From the NCBI RefSeq assembly GCF_002119405.1, contig NZ_MTBG01000011.1, forward strand, positions 1 through 64,000: a stretch of 64,000 nucleotides of DNA, given 5' to 3'. Below, piece after piece: positions 59,544-64,000 of the stretch. Position 1 is the stretch's first letter, and the number at the start of each line of letters is the position of its first letter. This stretch comes from Pseudoruegeria sp. SK021 (GTDB taxonomy: Bacteria; Pseudomonadota; Alphaproteobacteria; Rhodobacterales; Rhodobacteraceae). Below the pieces are notes generated by a model, which saw nothing but the letters and a program-made list of their open reading frames with translations, did no database searches and had not been told where the DNA came from. The translations under genes and the position numbers were made by a program.

Positions 59544-60758
59544 ATGAGCGCAGTCAGCGACCAGCCAAAATCAGGGTTCACGCTGGGCATGTTGGTGAAC
59601 GATACCCGGTATCGCGGCTACACCTTTCAGTTCATTGCCTTCTTCGCCATCATCTTTTTCTTCGGTTGGATGATCTGGAACGCGGTCCAGAACCTTGCCG
59701 CCTTGGGGCAGGACATCTCGTTTGGCTTCTTAGGCGGACAGGCCGGCTATGACATCAACCAAAAGCTGATCCCCTTCACCAGCACCGACACCCATTTCAG
59801 GGCGGCCATCGTCGGGGTATTGAACACGTTGCTGGTGGCATTTCTGGGCTGCATCACGGCGACGATTATCGGCGTTTTGGTCGGCATTCTTCGGCTGTCC
59901 AATAACTGGATCGTCGCCAAGCTGATGTCGGTCTATGTCGAGGTCTTCCGCAATGTGCCGCTGCTGATCTGGATCCTGATCATCTTTTCGATCATGTCGA
60001 ATGCCTTGCCGGCGCCCAGTGCCTTTCGAGGTGAGTCGCCCGAAGCGCGGATGGTGCTGGATTCCATCGCCCTCACCAATCGTGGCATCTATGTGCCGCG
60101 CCCCCTTTGGCTGGAAGGGTCGGCGATCGTTGTCGGTGTCTTCCTGCTGTCGCTGATCGCGATTTACGCTCTGCGCCGCTATGCCATTCACTTGCTGTTC
60201 ACCCAAGGCCGAACTCTGCCGGTGTTGCCGCTGTCAATCGGGCTGCTAATCGTGCCGACTGTGCTGGCTTATTTCTTGATGGGAAGCCCGGTTGGATTGG
60301 AATACCCGGCGCTGAAAGGCTTTAACTTTCAGGGCGGTATTCAGGTTTATGGGTCGCTGATTGGGTTGTGGGTCGCGCTGTCACTTTATACCGGGGCGTT
60401 TATCGCGGAAAGCGTGCGCGGCGGGATTCAGGCGGTCAGCCGGGGCCAGACCGAAGCCGCCGAATCGCTTGGGTTGCGGCCCCGACGGATCATGAGTCTG
60501 GTGGTTCTGCCGCAGGCGTTGCGCATCATCATTCCGCCGCTGATTTCGCAATACCTGAACTTGACCAAAAACTCATCTCTGGCCGCTGCGGTGGGGTACA
60601 TGGATATTACCGGCACCTTGGGCGGCATCACCTTAAACCAGACCGGCCGTAGCTTCGAAGCGGTGCTGCTGTTGATGGCCTTCTATCTGGTGATTTCGCT
60701 GTGCATCGCCGGGGTGATGAACATCTACAACGCCACCGTCAAGTTGAAGGAGCGCTGA
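59544..60758 (+). CDS. aapQ: general L-amino acid ABC transporter, permease AapQ
   Basis: A 404-residue inner-membrane permease with about eight hydrophobic segments. The EAA-type loop ESVRGGIQAVSRGQTEAAES is visible (about residues 289-308), which contacts the ATPase AapP. AapQ is longer than most polar amino acid permeases, as usual in this group. It starts 168 bp after aapJ and is followed after 1 bp by aapM. Confidence 0.9.
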   Translation: MSAVSDQPKSGFTLGMLVNDTRYRGYTFQFIAFFAIIFFFGWMIWNAVQNLAALGQDISFGFLGGQAGYDINQKLIPFTSTDTHFRAAIVGVLNTLLVAFLGCITATIIGVLVGILRLSNNWIVAKLMSVYVEVFRNVPLLIWILIIFSIMSNALPAPSAFRGESPEARMVLDSIALTNRGIYVPRPLWLEGSAIVVGVFLLSLIAIYALRRYAIHLLFTQGRTLPVLPLSIGLLIVPTVLAYFLMGSPVGLEYPALKGFNFQGGIQVYGSLIGLWVALSLYTGAFIAESVRGGIQAVSRGQTEAAESLGLRPRRIMSLVVLPQALRIIIPPLISQYLNLTKNSSLAAAVGYMDITGTLGGITLNQTGRSFEAVLLLMAFYLVISLCIAGVMNIYNATVKLKER

Positions 60759-60759
60759 G

Positions 60760-62064
60760 ATGTCCGATACCCAAGCTGAAGCTGCCCTGTCCTTCGTCCG
60801 CCACGAGCCTCTGCCGCCAGCGCCCCCGCCGATGGCGTATCGCGGCCCGGTACATCGGGTTCGCCACAACCTGTTCAGCTCCGTCGGCAACTCGATCATG
60901 ACGATTGCTGCGTTGTATGCGATCTATCTGCTGGTATCGGCAATCGTGCCGTGGGTGGTCAACGGGGTCTGGGATGCCTCATCGATCCGCGATTGTCGCG
61001 CCCAATTGGACGGCAAAATCGGCGGATGTTTTGCCGTAATCGCCGAGCGCTGGCCACAACTGGTGTTCGGCAACTATCCAAAAGCGCAGTATGGCCGGGC
61101 GATGCTGGCGTTTGTGTTGCTGTTTGCAGCCCTCGCGCCGCTGTTGTTTATCGAATTGCCGCGAAAACTGCTTTGGTTCACCGGGGTGTTCCCCTTCATC
61201 GGCTATTGGCTGATCTGGGGCGGCACCATCTGGGTGCCGATCCTTGCCTTGGTTGGAATCGTGGTCGGCTATTTGGTGTTCGTGCGCTTGGAACGGCAAT
61301 CCTTTTTCGGGGCGTTGATGGCCGGGCTTCTCGCGATGGCCTTGTTCTGGGGGCTGTTGGTCGGCCCAATCGCCTCCGGTTTGGCCAGTCTGGTGCCGCT
61401 GCGCCTTGAGCCGGTTCAAAGCCGCGAGATCGGCGGCTTCATGATCAACTTCATTCTGGGCACCACCTGCATGGCCTTGTCGTTGCCCATCGGGATCGCA
61501 CTGGCCCTCGGACGGCAATCGGACCTGCCGATCATCAAGGCGATCTGCGTGATGTTCATCGAGTTTATCCGCGGCGTGCCGCTGATCACCTTGCTGTTCG
61601 TCGCCTCGGTCATGCTGGCCTATTTCCTGCCGCCGGGGACCAATTTTGATCTGATTCTGCGCGTCATCATCATGATCACCTTGTTTGCCTCGGCCTATAT
61701 GGCCGAAGCGATCCGGGGCGGGCTGGCCGCCTTGCCCAAAGGCCAGTACGAGGCCGGCAGCAGCCTTGGTCTGGATTATTGGCAATCCATGCGCCTGATC
61801 ATCCTGCCGCAGGCGCTGAAAATCTCCATCCCGTCTATCGTCAATATCGCGATTGGATTGTTCAAGGACACGACGCTGGTGTCGATCATTTCGATGTTCG
61901 ACGTGCTGGGAATGATCGGTGGCCCGATCTTGTCCTCGACCGACTGGTTCGGTGTCTATTGGGAACTCTATGCCTTTGCCGGCCTGATGTTCTTTGTCTT
62001 TTGCTTCGGAATCTCGAAGTATTCTCAGTATCTTGAACGTAAGCTCAACACAGCTCACCGTTGA
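60760..62064 (+). CDS. aapM: general L-amino acid ABC transporter, permease AapM
   Basis: A 434-residue membrane permease, partner of AapQ. The EAA loop is [20 protein letters not shown], in the C-terminal half. Extra N-terminal membrane segments (about residues 45-200) are typical for AapM. It starts 1 bp after aapQ. The substrates are probably acidic and neutral amino acids. Confidence 0.9.
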   Translation: MSDTQAEAALSFVRHEPLPPAPPPMAYRGPVHRVRHNLFSSVGNSIMTIAALYAIYLLVSAIVPWVVNGVWDASSIRDCRAQLDGKIGGCFAVIAERWPQLVFGNYPKAQYGRAMLAFVLLFAALAPLLFIELPRKLLWFTGVFPFIGYWLIWGGTIWVPILALVGIVVGYLVFVRLERQSFFGALMAGLLAMALFWGLLVGPIASGLASLVPLRLEPVQSREIGGFMINFILGTTCMALSLPIGIALALGRQSDLPIIKAICVMFIEFIRGVPLITLLFVASVMLAYFLPPGTNFDLILRVIIMITLFASAYMAEAIRGGLAALPKGQYEAGSSLGLDYWQSMRLIILPQALKISIPSIVNIAIGLFKDTTLVSIISMFDVLGMIGGPILSSTDWFGVYWELYAFAGLMFFVFCFGISKYSQYLERKLNTAHR

Positions 62065-62078
62065 AAGGGTTGCCCCTA

Positions 62079-62864
62079 ATGACCGATGCGACACACGCAG
62101 CCGCAGCACCCACCCTGACCGTCTCGGATGAGGTGGCGATTGAAATACAGAAGATGAATAAGTGGTACGGCCAATTCCATGTTCTGCGGGATATTGACCT
62201 GACCGTTTATCGCGGCGAACGAATCGTGGTGTGCGGACCGTCCGGTTCGGGGAAATCGACCCTAATCCGCTGTATCAACGCGCTGGAAGAACACCAAGAT
62301 GGATCGATTTCTGTCGACGGCACCTTGCTGTCATCCGACCTGAAAAACATTGATCGAATCCGATCCGAGGTTGGGATGTGTTTTCAGCATTTCAACCTGT
62401 TCCCGCATCTGACCATTTTGGAAAACTGCACGCTGGCCCCGATTTGGGTGCGCAAGACGCCGAAACGCGAGGCAGAAGAAATCGCGATGCACTTCCTGAA
62501 AAAGGTGAAGATCCCGGATCAAGCCAATAAATATCCCGGACAATTGTCCGGGGGGCAGCAACAGCGCGTTGCGATTGCGCGGTCGCTCTGTATGAAGCCG
62601 CGGATCATGCTGTTTGACGAACCGACCTCGGCGCTGGATCCAGAGATGATCAAAGAGGTGCTCGATACCATGATCGAACTGGCGCAAGACGGCATGACGA
62701 TGATTTGCGTGACCCATGAAATGGGCTTTGCGCGGCAGGTGGCGAACCGGGTGATCTTTATGGATCAGGGTCAGATCGTCGAGCAGAATGAACCTGAAAG
62801 CTTCTTCCTGAACCCACAAAGCGAGCGCACGAAACTGTTCCTAAGCCAGATTCTCGGGCACTAA
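62079..62864 (+). CDS. aapP: general L-amino acid ABC transporter, ATPase AapP
   Basis: A 261-residue ABC ATPase. Walker [11 protein letters not shown]-loop [13 protein letters not shown], signature LSGGQQQR, Walker [13 protein letters not shown] and the H-loop TH are intact. It powers AapQM. ATG at 62079 is 14 bp after aapM; an alternative TTG nearer the stop is less likely. Only 10 bp separate it from the convergent sixA gene. Confidence 0.93.
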   Translation: MTDATHAAAAPTLTVSDEVAIEIQKMNKWYGQFHVLRDIDLTVYRGERIVVCGPSGSGKSTLIRCINALEEHQDGSISVDGTLLSSDLKNIDRIRSEVGMCFQHFNLFPHLTILENCTLAPIWVRKTPKREAEEIAMHFLKKVKIPDQANKYPGQLSGGQQQRVAIARSLCMKPRIMLFDEPTSALDPEMIKEVLDTMIELAQDGMTMICVTHEMGFARQVANRVIFMDQGQIVEQNEPESFFLNPQSERTKLFLSQILGH

Positions 62865-62874
62865 GCGCCCCGGG

Positions 62875-63384
62875 TCAGAGATCCGTCAGGTCGCGCGGCA
62901 CGATGAAGTCAACAACCTGGCCGCTGCCCAAGGCCAGGTCCGACCAATCGTCAATCGGAAACGTGACCACCAGCGTGGCTAAAGTGGGGTAGGGGGCGAA
63001 GCCCGGGTGTGCGGGCGGCGTTGCCACCAGCTGCTGGGCAAATTCGCCGATCCCGGGGTTATGGGCCAGCAGGGCAACAGTCTGGCCCGTGCATCGGCTC
63101 AGGCAGTCGGCCAAGGTCTCTGGATTGGCCAAGTACAGCCGGTCTTCCATCTGCACCTGTGGGCCAGAGGGCAGCAACCCTGCGATCCGGTTCCACGTCT
63201 CACGGGTCCGCACGGCGCTGGAACACAGCACCTGATCCGGCAGATGACCTTGTGCCGCCAGCCAGCCCCCAATCGCCTCGCACGAGGCCCGTCCGCGGGC
63301 ATTCAGCGGGCGATCATGGTCCTTGAGATCAAGATCGCCCCAACTGGATTTGGCGTGGCGTAGAAGGACAAGGCGACGGGTCAT
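62875..63384 (-). CDS. SixA-type histidine phosphatase
   Basis: A 169-residue member of the phosphoglycerate mutase/histidine phosphatase superfamily. The RHG-type motif is [11 protein letters not shown] at the N-terminus with the catalytic His; Arg and His of the later motifs ([19 protein letters not shown]) are intact. SixA removes phosphate from His residues, for instance of PTS proteins; whether it acts on the HPr or EIIA encoded at 11 kb is speculation. Its ATG overlaps the argB stop (ATGA). Confidence 0.85.
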   Translation of the reverse strand: MTRRLVLLRHAKSSWGDLDLKDHDRPLNARGRASCEAIGGWLAAQGHLPDQVLCSSAVRTRETWNRIAGLLPSGPQVQMEDRLYLANPETLADCLSRCTGQTVALLAHNPGIGEFAQQLVATPPAHPGFAPYPTLATLVVTFPIDDWSDLALGSGQVVDFIVPRDLTDL

Positions 63385-64000
63385 GTGTTGCGAATGATCG
63401 AGCCGGCACCGTGGTCGGTAAAGAGTTCCAACAAACAGGCATTCGGCGCCCGGCCATCCAGAATCACCGCAGCCCGCACCCCTTGGCGCAAAGCCATCAG
63501 CGCGGTTTCGGTCTTGGGGATCATCCCGCCAGCGATAATCCCGTCATCGGTCATCTTGCGAATTTGGCCCGAGGTGAGTTCAGTCAGAACCTCGCCGGAG
63601 GCATCCTTGACGCCGGGTACGTCGGTCAGCAGCAGCAGTCGCCGCGCCTTCAGCGCCCCGGCAATCGCGCCTGCAGCGGTGTCGCCGTTGACGTTAAAGG
63701 TCTCGCCGTCGTCGCCGATGCCCAATGGTGCGATCACCGGGATGATGTTGGCGTCGAACAGGGTCCGCAGCACGTCGGTATTCATCCGGTCGGGGGTTCC
63801 GACAAACCCAAGCGCCGGGTCGGTCTGCTTGCACACCATCAGATTGGCGTCCTTGCCGGACAGGCCGATGGCGCGGCCGCCTTGGGTGTTGATCGCGGCG
63901 ACAACCCGCTTATTGATCAGGCCCGACAGCACCATTTCGACCACTTCCATGGTCGCGGCGTCCGTCACCCGCTTGCCGCGGACAAATTCAGATTTGATGT
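63381..64000 (-). CDS. argB: acetylglutamate kinase, 5' end cut by the window
   Basis: About 206 C-terminal residues of ArgB, in frame to the right edge. [36 protein letters not shown] and [20 protein letters not shown] are clear family motifs; [20 protein letters not shown] lies toward the C-terminus. It phosphorylates N-acetylglutamate in arginine synthesis. The start codon lies outside. Overlaps the SixA-type gene by ATGA. Confidence 0.95.
   Translation of the reverse strand, partial: IKSEFVRGKRVTDAATMEVVEMVLSGLINKRVVAAINTQGGRAIGLSGKDANLMVCKQTDPALGFVGTPDRMNTDVLRTLFDANIIPVIAPLGIGDDGETFNVNGDTAAGAIAGALKARRLLLLTDVPGVKDASGEVLTELTSGQIRKMTDDGIIAGGMIPKTETALMALRQGVRAAVILDGRAPNACLLELFTDHGAGSIIRNT

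Overview
This 64 kb window is a high-GC alphaproteobacterial chromosome segment, most probably from the order Rhodobacterales (Roseobacter/Rhodobacter group). The evidence is a complete str/S10/spc/alpha ribosomal cluster without infA, the block tRNA-Trp-secE-nusG-rplKAJL-rpoBC, a short HprK next to RapZ, EIIA-Man and HPr, an AapJQMP-type amino acid transporter, ATP12, a PduO-type adenosyltransferase, and a long acyl-CoA dehydrogenase that looks like methylsuccinyl-CoA dehydrogenase of the ethylmalonyl-CoA pathway.

Region 1 (1-2.8 kb) is accessory DNA. It holds an IS3-type element cut by the left edge, a solitary BrnA-like antitoxin with three helically phased TCGGAC repeats upstream, and a strikingly AT-rich gene for a HEPN-domain protein, possibly a defence RNase. 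Region 2 (2.8-9.1 kb) has the acyl-CoA dehydrogenase, a TSUP-family permease, a GNAT acetyltransferase, pckA, and divergently a ChvI-derived response regulator whose receiver has lost its phosphorylation residues and whose usual partner kinase gene chvG is absent. Region 3 (9.3-11.4 kb) is the regulatory PTS operon hprK-rapZ-EIIA-HPr. Region 4 (11.4-20 kb) is mixed housekeeping: an acyltransferase, parC, an SH3 protein, an SDR, a HIG1-like membrane protein, cobO-type adenosyltransferase, etfBA and a lipoprotein.

Region 5 (20-54 kb) is the information-processing core: tuf copy 1, tRNA-Trp, secE, nusG, rplKAJL, rpoBC, rpsL, rpsG, fusA, tuf copy 2, then rpsJ through rplQ with secY, adk and rpoA. 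The gene order is classical, but the cluster is repeatedly interrupted by strong terminator-like hairpins and gaps. A 115-residue Ala-rich non-ribosomal protein gene sits between rpmD and rplO. Region 6 (54-58 kb) is rarA, a decayed crcB remnant, rluC, a HAD phosphatase and ATP12. Region 7 (58-64 kb) is the aapJQMP amino acid uptake operon, then on the minus strand a SixA-type phosphatase and the 3' part of argB, which runs off the right edge.

The genes cooperate in recognisable ways: EtfAB takes electrons from acyl-CoA dehydrogenases, the PTS proteins form a phosphorylation-based carbon/nitrogen sensor next to gluconeogenic pckA, and the ribosome, RNA polymerase, Sec and elongation factor genes form growth-rate-coupled units. 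The features I find most worth a second look are the HEPN island, the degenerate ChvI without ChvG, the BrnA-like gene with phased repeats, the crcB remnant, and the segmented ribosomal operon.
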